Shown here in pieces: positions 17,798-26,620 of a stretch of 42,772 bases of DNA. Source of the DNA: Gemmatimonadota bacterium (GTDB taxonomy: Bacteria > Gemmatimonadota > Gemmatimonadetes > Longimicrobiales > Longimicrobiaceae). Location: contig JAQBQD010000132.1 of NCBI GenBank assembly GCA_028287185.1, forward strand, positions 1-42,772, in the 5' to 3' direction. Every line of letters starts with the position of its first letter. Within the stretch, counting starts at the first letter, position 1. The translations under genes and the position numbers were made by a program. The notes beneath the pieces are model-generated. The model did no database searches and was not told the origin of the DNA. It was given only the letters and a program-made list of their open reading frames with translations.

Positions 17798-18124
17798 CTA
17801 GCGGATCTTGCCCTTCCCTCGGCCGGGCTTCTGCTGCTTCTTCATCTCGCTCTGCACGTACTCCATCGCCTTGGCGCGCTGCTGCAGGTGGCGCTTCATC
17901 TGCTCGGACTGCTTGAGCTTGGCGCCCTCCTTCCCGGTGTAGCGCTGGCGGTCCATCAGCCGCTTCATCAGGCGCAGCATGGGGCCGGCCAGGTACTTCA
18001 CCGAGAAGGCCTTCCAGCGCTGGCCCTTGCCCTCCAGGTCGGCGATGGCGTAGGGCAGCGCCTGCACCTGGTCCTGGAGCTGGCGGTGGCGCTCCTCGGG
18101 GGACTGCTTCTTTTTCTTGGCCAT
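17798..18124 (-). CDS. Small Lys-rich basic protein, unknown function
   Basis: 108 residues with a strongly basic start (MAKKKKQSPEERHRQ) and end (KKQQKPGRGKGKIR) and a helical middle rich in Lys, Arg, Gln and Met. It contains the hydrophobic stretch FSVKYLAGPMLRLMKRLMD (~40-58), too broken by charge to be a membrane helix. Composition suggests nucleic-acid or ribosome binding, but no family was recognised and the function is unknown. The frame is open far upstream; ATG 18124 is chosen because coding-like composition begins there. It is divergent from sbcD, with 183 nt between them. Confidence 0.65.
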   Translation of the reverse strand: MAKKKKQSPEERHRQLQDQVQALPYAIADLEGKGQRWKAFSVKYLAGPMLRLMKRLMDRQRYTGKEGAKLKQSEQMKRHLQQRAKAMEYVQSEMKKQQKPGRGKGKIR

Positions 18125-18307
18125 GCGGAGGGAACGTGCTCGCGAGTGCAGGGTGAAGCCGGGAACGCCCGACAGGCCGCGTGATACCCCGCGCCCGCGC
18201 GCGGGTTCGGCGCCCGTTCCCGGCCGGGTTGTGGATTCGCGGCCGGCCGCGTACGATTCCGCCGAGCGCTGCCCCGTCCCCGCCGCACGCACCCGACCGC
18301 CGACCCC

Positions 18308-19468
18308 GTGAGGATCGCCCACCTCGCCGACCTGCACCTCGGCTACCGCGCCTATCACCGCGCCACCCCGCGCGGCGTGAACGTGCGCGAGGCCGACGTC
18401 GCCGACGCCTTCCGCCACGCCGTGGCGAAGGTGGTGGAGCTGCGCCCCGACCTTGTGCTGGTGGCGGGCGACGTCTTCCACACGGTGCGCCCCAGCAACA
18501 CCGCCATCGCCGACGCCTTCCGGCAGTTCTGCGTGCTCACCGAAGGGCTGCCCGGCGTGCCCGTGGTGATGATCGCCGGCAACCACGACTCGCCCCGCTC
18601 GTCCGACACGGGCAACATCCTGGCCCTCTTCCGCGAGATCGAGAACGTCGTCGTCGTCGCGGACGAGTGCCACCCGGTGCGGCTGCCCGCGCTGGACGCC
18701 AGCGTGCTCTGCATGCCGCACAACGCGCTGGCGGCCGAGGGCGGGCAGACGGTGGCGATGGAGCCGGACCCGAAGGCGCGCCACAACCTGCTGATGCTGC
18801 ACGGCACCGTGGGCGGCGCCGCGGCCGAGCAGAAGATGCGCTACGTCACCGAGTTCGGCGGCGCGCTGGTGGACGACACCGCCATCGGGCCCCAGCGCTG
18901 GAGCTACGTGGCGCTGGGCCACTATCACATCGCCACCGACCTGGCGCCCAACATGTGGTACGCCGGCGCCATCGAGCGCACGTCGACCAACCTGTGGTAC
19001 GAGACGGCCCCCAAGGGCTTCGTGCTCTTCGATACGGAGACCGGCACCGCCCACTTCCACCCCGTCCCCACGCGCCCCGTCGTCGATCTCCCCCGCCTGT
19101 CCGCGCGGGGGCTGTCGGGCGCGGAGGTGGACGAAGCCATCCGCGAGGCGGTGGATGGCGTGGAGGGCGGCATCGCGGGCAAGATCGTGCGCCTGGTGGT
19201 GGCGGACGCGCCGCGCCACGTGGTGCGCGAGCTCAACCACCGCCGCATCCGCGAGTGGAAGGCCGAGGCGCTGCACTTTCACCTGGACGCCCGGCCTCCC
19301 GAGGTGCGCCGCCGCGCCGCGTCGGGGGCGCCCGTGCGCCGGCAGACGCTGGCCGAGCAGGTGGAGAGCTTCCTCTCCGGCCACTGGACGCCCAGCGCCG
19401 CGGACCTGACCCGCGAGCGCCTGGTGGAGCTTGGCGTGGACTACGTCCGCCGGGCGGAGGAGGCCTGA
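18308..19468 (+). CDS. sbcD: Exonuclease subunit SbcD (Mre11 family)
   Basis: 386 residues. The calcineurin-like phosphoesterase motifs are complete: D8-L-H10 in LADLHLG, D55 in AGDVFH, GNHD with N92-H93-D94, LHGTVG near 161 and the final LGHYH near 205. With SbcC it forms an ATP-dependent, Mn-dependent double-strand exonuclease and hairpin endonuclease that cleaves DNA cruciforms and processes breaks. It starts at GTG 18308, as the conserved RIAHLADLHLG must begin there. The C-terminal ~130 residues form the capping and SbcC-contact region. Its stop is one base before the sbcC start, so the two are translationally coupled. Confidence 0.93.
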   Translation: MRIAHLADLHLGYRAYHRATPRGVNVREADVADAFRHAVAKVVELRPDLVLVAGDVFHTVRPSNTAIADAFRQFCVLTEGLPGVPVVMIAGNHDSPRSSDTGNILALFREIENVVVVADECHPVRLPALDASVLCMPHNALAAEGGQTVAMEPDPKARHNLLMLHGTVGGAAAEQKMRYVTEFGGALVDDTAIGPQRWSYVALGHYHIATDLAPNMWYAGAIERTSTNLWYETAPKGFVLFDTETGTAHFHPVPTRPVVDLPRLSARGLSGAEVDEAIREAVDGVEGGIAGKIVRLVVADAPRHVVRELNHRRIREWKAEALHFHLDARPPEVRRRAASGAPVRRQTLAEQVESFLSGHWTPSAADLTRERLVELGVDYVRRAEEA

Positions 19469-19469
19469 C

Positions 19470-21911
19470 GTGCGGCTCAGCACCCTGCGGCTCCGCAACT
19501 TCCGCCAGCACGCCGACACCCGCATCGCCTTCCGCGGCGGGCTGACGGGCATCATCGGCCCCAACGGCGCCGGCAAGTCCACCATCCTGGAAGGGATCGC
19601 GTGGGCCATCTACGGCGCCGCCGCCGCCCGCGGCACCAACGACACCATCAAGTTCGCCCGGGCCGGCGCGCGGACGCGCGTGGAGGCCGAGGTGGAGTTC
19701 GCGCTGGGCGGCCACGAGTACCGCGTTCTGCGCACCCTCACGCACGCCGAGGTCTTCCTGGACGGCGGCCCCACGCCCGTGGCCGCCACCCTGGGGGGCG
19801 CCACGGCGTACCTCCAGACGCGCATCGGCATGTCGCGCGAGGAGTTCTTCAACACCTACTTCACCGGGCAGAAGGAGCTGCAGTTCCTGGCCACGATGGG
19901 GCCCGCCGAGCGGGGCCGCTTCCTCAGCCAGGTGCTGGGATACGAGCGCCTGCGCCGCGCGCAGGACCTGGCGCGCGCCCGCCGCAGCGAGCTGCGCAGC
20001 GAGATCAAGGGCCTGCGCGCCGCGCTGGGCGACCGCGAGGCCGTGCACGCCGAGAAGCTGGCTGCGGAGAAGCGGGTGTCCGAGGCGCTGGCGGCCATGG
20101 AGTTCGCCGCCCGCGACGCGGAAGAGGCCGCCGCCGCCGCGAAGGGGCTGGCGCCGAAGTGGGAGGCCGCCCAGGCGGCCCGCGACCGGCACCGCGAGCT
20201 GGCGCACGCCGCGGAGACCGCCGCACGCGAGGTGGAGGACGCCCTGCGCGAGGTGGAGCGCGCGGACGCCGAGCTGGCCGCCATCGCCGCGGCCGAGGCA
20301 GAGCTGGCGCCGCTGCGGGCCGAGCTGTCGGAGCTTCCGGCCGCGCAGGGGGAATGCGACCGGCTGGCCGAGCTGTCACGGCAGGAGGAGCGGCGGAAGG
20401 CGCTCGCCGCGCAGCTCAAGGACCTGGACGAGCAGGTGGCGCGGACCGTCGAACGGCTGGAGAAGGTGGAGACGGCGCCGGAGCTGGAGCGGCGCTTCGC
20501 CGAGGAGCTGGTGCGGCTGCGGGCGGAGCGGGTGGAGGCGGAGCGTGCGCTGGAGGAAGGCAAGACGGCGTGGCTGCGCGACAAGCAGGATGCCAACACC
20601 AAGCTGCTTGCCTACCGGGACCGCGGTCGGGAGCTGCGGGAGCAGATCCGCCAGGTGCGCGAGATGGGCACCGAGGGCCCGTGCCCCACCTGTGGCCGCC
20701 CCATGGGCAAGGACTTCGAGCGCATCCTGGACGAGATGGAGGACCAGTGGGCCGCCGTCGTCCAGGACGGCAAGTGGTGGAACAGCCGCGTCGAGCAGCT
20801 CGAGGAGAAGCCCGAGGACGTGGCCGCGCTGGAGGAGCGCGCCCGCGACCTCGCCGAGCAGGTGGACGCCGCCTCGCGCAAGCACACGCGCTGCGAGGAG
20901 GCCGTCAAGGAACTCGCCGCCCTGCGCGCCGAGCAGGAGGAGCGCGAGACGCGCCGTGCCACGGTCCGCACGGAGCTCAAGGCCGTCCCCACGGGCTACG
21001 ATGCCGCGCTGCATCGACGGGCGGACGAGCGGCTGAAGGCGCTGCAGGCGACCCGCGCCCGCTCCGCGCGGCTGGAGGAGACCGTGGGCCGCCGCGCCGC
21101 CCGCGACGCGGAGCGCGCCGCGGCCGAGCTTCGCCGCGCCACCGCTGTCACGCGCGGCGCCGAAGCCGAAGCCGAGCGGGTGCGGCTGGCGTTCTCGGAG
21201 GATGCCTTCGCCGCGCTGCGGGCCGAGCACCAGGCGGCGGCCGACCGCGCGCGCGCCGCCGAGCTGCGCGTGTCCGACCTGCGCGGCGACGTGCGCAGCG
21301 CCGAGCAGACCCTCCAGGCCGCCGTCCGCGCCGAGACGCAGTACCGGCAGCGGGCGCGCGAGGTGGAGGAGCGCGAGCTGGACCACCGCTACCACGACGA
21401 GCTGGACGCCGCCCTCAGCGAGTTGCGCGCCGAGCTGAACGCCCAGGTGCGCCCCGAGCTGTCCGAGATCGCCTCCGCCTTCCTGGCCCAGCTCACGGAC
21501 GGGCGCTACACGGCCATGGAGATCGACGACGCCTACAACATCCTGGTGCTGGACGAGGGCGAGGAGAAGCCCGTCATCTCCGGCGGCGAGGAGGACGTCG
21601 CCAACCTCGTCCTCCGCCTCTCGCTCTCGCAGATGATCGCCGAGCGCGCCGGGCACCCGCTGTCGCTGCTCATCCTGGACGAGGTGTTCGGATCGCTGGA
21701 CGTGGCCCGCCGCGACAACGTCGTCCAACTCCTGCACCACCTGGAGGACCGCTTCGAGCAGGTGATCCTCATCACCCACATCGAAGGCATCCGCGAGAGC
21801 CTGGACCAGGTGCTGCGCGTGGACTTCGACGAGCGCACCGGCACCTCCATCGTCCGCGAAGAGTCCTTCTCCGGCGACGACCTCCCCGAAGCTCCCATGG
21901 CCGCGGACTGA
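19470..21911 (+). CDS. sbcC: Exonuclease subunit SbcC (Rad50-type SMC ATPase)
   Basis: 813 residues from GTG 19470, one base after the sbcD stop, with GGAGGAGG in the end of sbcD as ribosome site. The N-terminal ATPase half has Walker A GPNGAGKST (~30-38). Long Arg/Glu/Ala-rich coiled coils flank a zinc hook CPTC at residues 405-408. The C-terminal half has the signature SGGEEDVANL (~705-714) and Walker B LLILDEVFGSLD (~735-746). Two such subunits dimerise through the hook and clamp DNA for SbcD. At 813 residues it is shorter than E. coli SbcC (over 1000) and closer to archaeal Rad50. Confidence 0.93.
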   Translation: MRLSTLRLRNFRQHADTRIAFRGGLTGIIGPNGAGKSTILEGIAWAIYGAAAARGTNDTIKFARAGARTRVEAEVEFALGGHEYRVLRTLTHAEVFLDGGPTPVAATLGGATAYLQTRIGMSREEFFNTYFTGQKELQFLATMGPAERGRFLSQVLGYERLRRAQDLARARRSELRSEIKGLRAALGDREAVHAEKLAAEKRVSEALAAMEFAARDAEEAAAAAKGLAPKWEAAQAARDRHRELAHAAETAAREVEDALREVERADAELAAIAAAEAELAPLRAELSELPAAQGECDRLAELSRQEERRKALAAQLKDLDEQVARTVERLEKVETAPELERRFAEELVRLRAERVEAERALEEGKTAWLRDKQDANTKLLAYRDRGRELREQIRQVREMGTEGPCPTCGRPMGKDFERILDEMEDQWAAVVQDGKWWNSRVEQLEEKPEDVAALEERARDLAEQVDAASRKHTRCEEAVKELAALRAEQEERETRRATVRTELKAVPTGYDAALHRRADERLKALQATRARSARLEETVGRRAARDAERAAAELRRATAVTRGAEAEAERVRLAFSEDAFAALRAEHQAAADRARAAELRVSDLRGDVRSAEQTLQAAVRAETQYRQRAREVEERELDHRYHDELDAALSELRAELNAQVRPELSEIASAFLAQLTDGRYTAMEIDDAYNILVLDEGEEKPVISGGEEDVANLVLRLSLSQMIAERAGHPLSLLILDEVFGSLDVARRDNVVQLLHHLEDRFEQVILITHIEGIRESLDQVLRVDFDERTGTSIVREESFSGDDLPEAPMAAD

Positions 21912-22006
21912 TCGGGAATCAAAGCGAACGACGGCGATTCGGCTCGGATTCCGGGTGATTGCCGAGAGGGTTGCGTCCTTTCGCCCGTTTTGATATTCTC
22001 GTTCGT

Positions 22007-22075
22007 GCCGTCTGGGTGAGACGCTAGCGTCTCGTGCGGGACCTGAGTGGTCTCGCCCCAGACGCTTTTTCTTTT
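22007..22075 (+). terminator. Nested hairpin with T tract, directly before the DUF3800 pseudogene
   Basis: The outer stem pairs 22007-22022 with 22050-22065 (two small bulges) and is followed by TTTTTCTTTT. Inside the left half, GAGACGCTAGCGTCTC (22018-22033) is a perfect 16-base palindrome that competes with the outer stem. It lies ~95 nt past the sbcC stop and only 6 nt before ATG 22082. It could be the sbcCD terminator or an attenuator with two alternative folds. Confidence 0.7.
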
Positions 22076-22081
22076 CCAGAA

Positions 22082-22658
22082 ATGTACATCTGCTATCTGG
22101 ACGAATCGGGCGTGCCGCAGAAGAATGCCGGCACGACGCCTTACTTCGTGCTGCTGGGTCTCGCAATTCCGGCCACTTCCTGGAAGGAGAAGGACGCCGA
22201 GATCGCCGAGATCCTCAACGCGCACAACTTCTACGGCGAGGTGCACACCGCGTGGATGGCGCGGATGTACCCCGAGCAGGAGCGCATTCCCGAGTTCGAG
22301 GCGCTCCCCGGACCGCAGGCCGTCAAGCTGCTCGCCAAGAACTACGCGAAGAAGGCGGCGTACGTCCACCTCACACTCGCGGAGCGCCTGGCATCCTGCG
22401 CGCGGCGGCGGACCGGATCGGCGCGTGGACCGACGCCGTGATCGTGGTCGACGCGCAGCGGAAGGCGGCCAACCGCGGCGCCACTTCGAGAACGCCGAGG
22501 CCGACCTGCTGGACCGCTTCTACGGGCGCTTCGAGCGCGCGCAGGGCAAGCTCGTCGGCATCCGGCACTACACGGGCAAGCAGGCGTGCGGCTGTCGCGT
22601 CTGCGTGGACCACGGCCGTGTGGCGGTCCGGACGGTGGAGCTGTTCTCGGGCACCTGA
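22082..22658 (+). pseudogene. DUF3800 family gene broken by two frameshifts
   Basis: The reading starts at ATG 22082 with MYICYLDESG and YFVLLGLAIP, the acidic opening typical of DUF3800 proteins. Near 22385-22400 the family-like reading moves to another frame (ILRAAADRIGAWTDAVIVVDAQRK). Near 22473 it moves again (HFENAEADLLDRFYGRFE... to FSGT and TGA). Each change fits loss of one base. The 577-nt span plus two bases makes 193 codons, a complete gene of 192 residues. DUF3800 proteins have an RNase H-like fold and are often found near mobile or defence genes; their role is unknown. The segments could also be produced by sequencing errors, so the pseudogene status needs read support. Confidence 0.7.
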
Positions 22659-22965
22659 GCTTCATCCGGGGACCGCTGCGGAGCCCGGCAAACCGCCGCC
22701 GGTCTCCTCCGCGGGGCCGGCGAGCCTCCTCCTCCGGGGCGCGAAACTGCCCGCGCCCCTCCGTCCGGGGTCTCCCCGGCCGCTCCGCGAGCCCTGCGCA
22801 AACCCCCGCGCGTGTCTCTCTCCGCACCATCGTTGGGTGGTCCTCCCCGCCGCCCGTGCTCCATCGCCGACCTTCGACGCCCGCGCACGACGACGCCTCG
22901 CCTCCGCCCCGACCCTCTCCGCCCCGATCTCCGCTGTCCGCGCCGTCATCCGCCTCCACGCGGAA

Positions 22966-23020
22966 CGAGCCCACGCAGGTGGGCGTATCTGCCGTTCCAG
23001 GCCCGGGTTTCCAACGCGAG
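22966..23020 (-). repeat. Dispersed repeat family A, copy 3 (reverse orientation)
   Basis: On the minus strand it reads CTCGCGTTGG, then AACCCGGGCCTGGAACGGCA, then GATACGCCCACCTGCGTGGG and CTCG. It shares order and most bases with copies 1 and 2, and has the more complete CCCACCTGCGTGGG palindrome-like end. Confidence 0.65.
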
Positions 23021-23066
23021 GCGCCCGAGGGTCTCCGTATCCTCCGTCGATCCCGCCATCACGCGA

Positions 23067-23102
23067 AGAAGGGCGGCACCCCGCGTGGAGTGCCGCCCTT
23101 CT
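23067..23102 (-). terminator. Terminator after the DUF2723 gene
   Basis: A 13-bp perfect stem (23067-23079 with 23090-23102) and 10-base loop, 34 nt beyond the stop on the minus strand, followed there by TCTTCGCGT. There is no long T tract, but the position and stem are convincing. Confidence 0.7.
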
Positions 23103-23135
23103 CGTATCGCGTGGACTGCCGTTCGGACAGCGGGC

Positions 23136-25436
23136 CTACCGGTTGGTGACGGCCATCCACTTCTCGGCCAGCTTCGCGCGCCGGTCGGCTTCGGCGGTCT
23201 GGCCCTTCTGCCCCTGCGCCTGCGCCAGCGAGTACTGCGCGTAGGCGTAGTAGCTGGGGATGGCGCGGGTGGCGTCGTCCGTCCAGTGCGCGCGGGTCAG
23301 CAGGTCGTGGTACTGGAAGGTGTGGTCCAGCAGCGCCTGCGAGCGCACCGGGTCCACGTACGCCCCGAAGATGCGCGAGTACTGGTTGTCCTGCGGCATC
23401 CGCACCATCTGCAAGGCTTCCTGCGGCGTGATCAGCTTGTATGCCACGCCCTGGCGCGCCGTGTACGGGAACAGCCCCATCTCCTCGTGCGCGTTGGTCG
23501 TCGTCGCGAAGTAGATGGGCCGGTCGCCCCAGGCGTAGCGGATGATGCTGAGCGCGAACATGTGCGCCGGCAGCAGCTGCGTGCCCTTCGGCAGCGTGGC
23601 CTGGATGCCGCGCGCCGAGAACACCTGGTCCTCCTCCAGCGGGGGCGCCGGGCTGCCCGCGACCATCGCGATCTGGTTGTCCTTCATGTCCAGGATGCCG
23701 CGCGTGGGCTTCGGCGGGTTCCCGTAGAAGGGCGTCGCGGCCGAGGGCACGTACGGCCGCTGGCAGATGATGACGGTCGGGTCCTTCGCCTCCGCGCCCG
23801 GCGTGGGGCAGGGCCGGGTCAGGTCGCGGAGCTGGCGGACGTACCAGTCGGTGTTCAGGTACGACATCACCATCACCGTCACGTCCTTGCGCACCCCCTC
23901 CACCTCCTGCACGTACCACAGGGGGAAGGTGTCGTTGTCGCCGTTGGTGAAGACGACCCCGTACGGCTCCACCGACTGCAGGAGGTTGTACGCCCAGTCG
24001 CGCGCGGCGTAGTCGTCGGCGCGCGACGCGTACGACCAGTTCAGCACCAGGGGCACGAAGCCCAGCGCCAGCACCGGCGCCCCCATCGCCAGCCCCTTCC
24101 GCCCGCCGAACGACTCGGCGATGGCCAGCCAGACGGCCGTGAGCCCCACGCCCACCCACAGTCCCCAGAGCGAGAAGGTGACCAGGTAGAAGTAGTCGCG
24201 CTCGCGGACCTCGGCCAGCTCCAGCGACATGTTCCGCGCCTGGACCTGGCCGTATCCGTACTTGAAGTTCATGTAGTACACCAGGCCCACGCTGAGCGTG
24301 AACACCAGCGCGGCGATGTACGCGAAGCTCTTCCGGTCCCTCCGCCAGTGCTCCACGGCGCCGTACACGCCCAGCGCCAGGAAGATGAGCGTGAAGGGCA
24401 GGCGGCCGGGCGCGAAGTATCCCGTGCGGCCCTGCACCGAGCGCGACCACTGCCAGTCGAAGTACTGGAAGAAGTTCGCCATCTGGTCCGTGAACGGGGC
24501 CAGGCGCTCGTCCATGGGCGGCTTGGCGTACTGCCGGCGCGCCAGCGCGTCCGAGAGCGTCTGGCACCCGGCGTTGCCGTAGGTCACCACGCTGACCATC
24601 GCGGACGTCACGGTGGGGCAGGTGGGCGCCGCCTCGTTGATCACCGGCCCGCGCGCCGAGCGCAGCGGCAGGAACATGTGCACCGACAGGCCCACCAGGC
24701 CGAACACGGCGGCGTAGACGTACACCTTCCAGTTCAGGAACAGCCTGGGCTTGACCAGCACCAGGAACAGCACCAGCGCGGGCGCCGCCAGGAATGCCAT
24801 CAGGTGGTTGCCGACGGACAGCGCCAGCACGAACACCATCAGCACGATGGCGTTGTCGTCGTGCCAGCGGCGGCCCTTGCTGCCCCGGTGCGCGTCCACG
24901 TGCTCGCGCCACACGAAGGCCAGCCACGAGAGCGCGCCGATGGTGAACAGGCTGATGGTGTAGACCTTCTCGTTCACGTTGCTCTGGTTCCACACCGTGT
25001 ACGCCGTGGCCGACACCAGCACCGCCACTCCGGCGCCCACCCGCCGCACGATCTCGGTGGGCGTGAAGAACGACAGGATGCGCCACACCACGAGATACCA
25101 GAAGAACGCCGTGCCCGCGCTCATGAGCGCCGAGAACAGGTTCACCCGCACCGCCACCGGCAGCCCCGTGGGCGAGAGCAGCACGTCCCAGGCGCGCGCC
25201 ATCAGCACGAAGAGCGGGTTGCCCGGCGGGTGCGGGATGCCCAGGATGTGCGCCGTGGTGATGTACTCGCTGGTGTCCCAGAACGCCGTGCTGGGCGCCA
25301 GCGTGATCGCGTACAGGGCGAAGACCAGCACCCCCGCGACCAGCGCCAGGAGGTAGGGGTCCTTCGCCTCCGTCGGCTCGGGGAGGGCGGCGGTGGCGCC
25401 CGTGGGGCCGCGGAGGCTCTCGGTGGCTTGGCTCAT
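23136..25436 (-). CDS. DUF2723 family polytopic membrane protein (glycosyltransferase-like)
   Basis: 766 residues. The DUF2723 signature is near the N-terminus: APSTAFWDTSEYITTAHILG (~47-66), with the acidic DTSEY placed like the catalytic Asp loop of GT-C type O-mannosyltransferases, then GIPHPPGNPLFVL. About ten to eleven membrane helices extend to ~residue 460. The remaining ~300 residues are soluble and include the family motif FTNGDNDTFPLWYVQE (~475). In Bacteroidota and Gemmatimonadota such proteins are thought to transfer lipid-linked sugars outside the membrane; the substrate is unknown. ATG 25436 is chosen as the start of the conserved part, though the frame is open far upstream. A ribosome site is not obvious. 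Confidence 0.85.
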   Translation of the reverse strand: MSQATESLRGPTGATAALPEPTEAKDPYLLALVAGVLVFALYAITLAPSTAFWDTSEYITTAHILGIPHPPGNPLFVLMARAWDVLLSPTGLPVAVRVNLFSALMSAGTAFFWYLVVWRILSFFTPTEIVRRVGAGVAVLVSATAYTVWNQSNVNEKVYTISLFTIGALSWLAFVWREHVDAHRGSKGRRWHDDNAIVLMVFVLALSVGNHLMAFLAAPALVLFLVLVKPRLFLNWKVYVYAAVFGLVGLSVHMFLPLRSARGPVINEAAPTCPTVTSAMVSVVTYGNAGCQTLSDALARRQYAKPPMDERLAPFTDQMANFFQYFDWQWSRSVQGRTGYFAPGRLPFTLIFLALGVYGAVEHWRRDRKSFAYIAALVFTLSVGLVYYMNFKYGYGQVQARNMSLELAEVRERDYFYLVTFSLWGLWVGVGLTAVWLAIAESFGGRKGLAMGAPVLALGFVPLVLNWSYASRADDYAARDWAYNLLQSVEPYGVVFTNGDNDTFPLWYVQEVEGVRKDVTVMVMSYLNTDWYVRQLRDLTRPCPTPGAEAKDPTVIICQRPYVPSAATPFYGNPPKPTRGILDMKDNQIAMVAGSPAPPLEEDQVFSARGIQATLPKGTQLLPAHMFALSIIRYAWGDRPIYFATTTNAHEEMGLFPYTARQGVAYKLITPQEALQMVRMPQDNQYSRIFGAYVDPVRSQALLDHTFQYHDLLTRAHWTDDATRAIPSYYAYAQYSLAQAQGQKGQTAEADRRAKLAEKWMAVTNR

Positions 25437-25771
25437 CGACTTCGGCGTGGAAGGGTCGGCGCGCGACAGCCGCGCCAGGCCGGGGGACAAACCACAAAAC
25501 CTACATCCGGGGGAACTACTTGTCGATGGGTCTCCGCACGCTCCACGTCCCTCAAACGAAGGAGGGACCGGCGCTTGCCGGCCCCTCCTCGAACCCCCCC
25601 CATCCACCCCCCTCATCATCCACCATCCATCGATCGTCCGTGCCCGCCGTCCTCCGCGCCTCCCGCCAACACCTTCTCCGTCGAGTGCGCGGGTTCGCCG
25701 GCCGTTCATCAACCGATCCTGCGGCCTGCCATTCGCCGCCGATCCTCCGACCTCCGGAAATCCGCGGATGA
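25437..25771. other. Intergenic spacer between the DUF2723 and barrel genes
   Basis: 335 bases upstream of the leftward DUF2723 gene. It holds the terminator at 25560-25589 and a T-rich stretch (minus strand GTTTTGTGGTTTGTCC, near 25485-25505), the likeliest place for a promoter, though no paired -35/-10 can be stated. No gene is supported. Confidence 0.55.
25560..25589 (-). terminator. Terminator after the outer-membrane barrel gene
   Basis: A 13-bp stem with one mismatch (25560-25572 with 25577-25589) and a 4-base loop, followed on the minus strand by TTCGTTTGAG. It lies ~180 nt past the barrel gene stop. Confidence 0.6.
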
Positions 25772-26350
25772 TCAGAAGTTGATCTGCGCGCCGACGCGTG
25801 CGAAGACCTGGTTCACCATCCCCTGGTCGCCCTGCCAGTTGCTGATCCAGTCGTTCACGCCGTACGTCACGGCGACGCTGCGCGACAGGGGGATGGCGCT
25901 GCTGATGCCCACGTTCGCCGCGATGTCGTTCTGCTTGTATCCGAAGAAGTCGAAGCTGTCGCGGAAGTCGTAGCGCACCTGGCCCACGCCCGCCTCCAGC
26001 ACCAGGGGCGGGATGCCGCTGGCGCCCTCGCGCGGGTGGTAGTCGAACTCCACGCCGCCCGCCCAGTGCTCCACGGTGGCACGCGGGCCGCCGTCCACCC
26101 GCGGGCTGGAGTGCTGCCAGGTGCCCGTGAGCGCGAACTGCGGCGTCAGGTGGAGCGCCCCGCGGACGCCGAACGCGGCGTCGCCGTCCAGCCGCGGCCC
26201 GCCCGCGGGGAGGGTGCCGAAGAAGCCGTAGGCGGCGTACGGCTCCACGCTGAACGCCGTGCGGTCGCCGCCGCGAGGCCCGTACTGCGCCGCCAGCGGC
26301 GCGGCGGAAAGCGCGGCCGCCGCGGCCGCGAGGGAAAGAAGCCTGCGCAT
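25772..26350 (-). CDS. Small outer-membrane beta-barrel protein
   Basis: 192 residues. A Sec signal peptide (MRRLLSLAAAAAALSAAPLAAQ, cleavage probably after residue 21) precedes a pattern of alternating polar and aromatic/hydrophobic strands, for example FSVEPYAAYGFFG, ALTGTWQHSS and VAVTYGVNDWISNW. The last strand ends in Phe (VFARVGAQINF), the usual recognition end for barrel assembly by BamA. About eight strands fit the length. Function is unknown; OmpW/OmpA-like small barrels are the nearest description. The start is ATG 26350 with GGAG about 9 nt upstream. It is divergent from trpE. Confidence 0.75.
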   Translation of the reverse strand: MRRLLSLAAAAAALSAAPLAAQYGPRGGDRTAFSVEPYAAYGFFGTLPAGGPRLDGDAAFGVRGALHLTPQFALTGTWQHSSPRVDGGPRATVEHWAGGVEFDYHPREGASGIPPLVLEAGVGQVRYDFRDSFDFFGYKQNDIAANVGISSAIPLSRSVAVTYGVNDWISNWQGDQGMVNQVFARVGAQINF

Positions 26351-26550
26351 CGTCGTCGTCTCCGTTGGTGTGCATGGGGGCCCATCGGCCCGCGGGGGAC
26401 GACCCGCAACCCGCCTGCCACGCGGCGGGCAGTGTCGATTCCCAGCGCCGGCGCGGGTTCTCCGTCGGACGCTCCGGGGACCGTGGCCGCGGAGCGTCCT
26501 CCCCGCGCGCCCACGGGAGTCCACCCCAGGGGACGGCCAGGGGGGCGCCG

Positions 26551-26579
26551 TTGACAACGGCGGGGCGGCGGGGGAAGAT
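26551..26579 (+). promoter_or_regulatory. Promoter for trpE
   Basis: TTGACA (26551-26556) with GAAGAT (26574-26579) at 17-base spacing. The -35 is perfect; the -10 is poor (three of six). A start near 26586 leaves a leader of only ~35 nt before the ATG, so there is no room for a trp attenuator or leader peptide. Confidence 0.5.
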
Positions 26580-26620
26580 TGCGCCGCTCTCCCTTCGCGC
26601 CCTTCCGCGTATCCGGATCC

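Larger units (their letters stand above)
22659..23135. other. Intergenic spacer with a family A repeat and a terminator
   Basis: 477 bases between the pseudogene and the leftward DUF2723 gene. It holds repeat A copy 3 and the terminator at 23067-23102. The first ~300 bases are Pro/Arg-coding in all frames and show no gene-like pattern. Confidence 0.6.

Noticed and set aside
22812..25973. A 1053-codon plus-strand open frame over the DUF2723 gene
   Set aside because: Its composition is Arg/His/Gly/Val-rich without any domain, and it mirrors the membrane protein coded on the other strand.
26580..26620. A trp leader peptide or attenuator before trpE
   Set aside because: Only ~35 nt separate the predicted start from the ATG, with no Trp codon run and no terminator-like stem.
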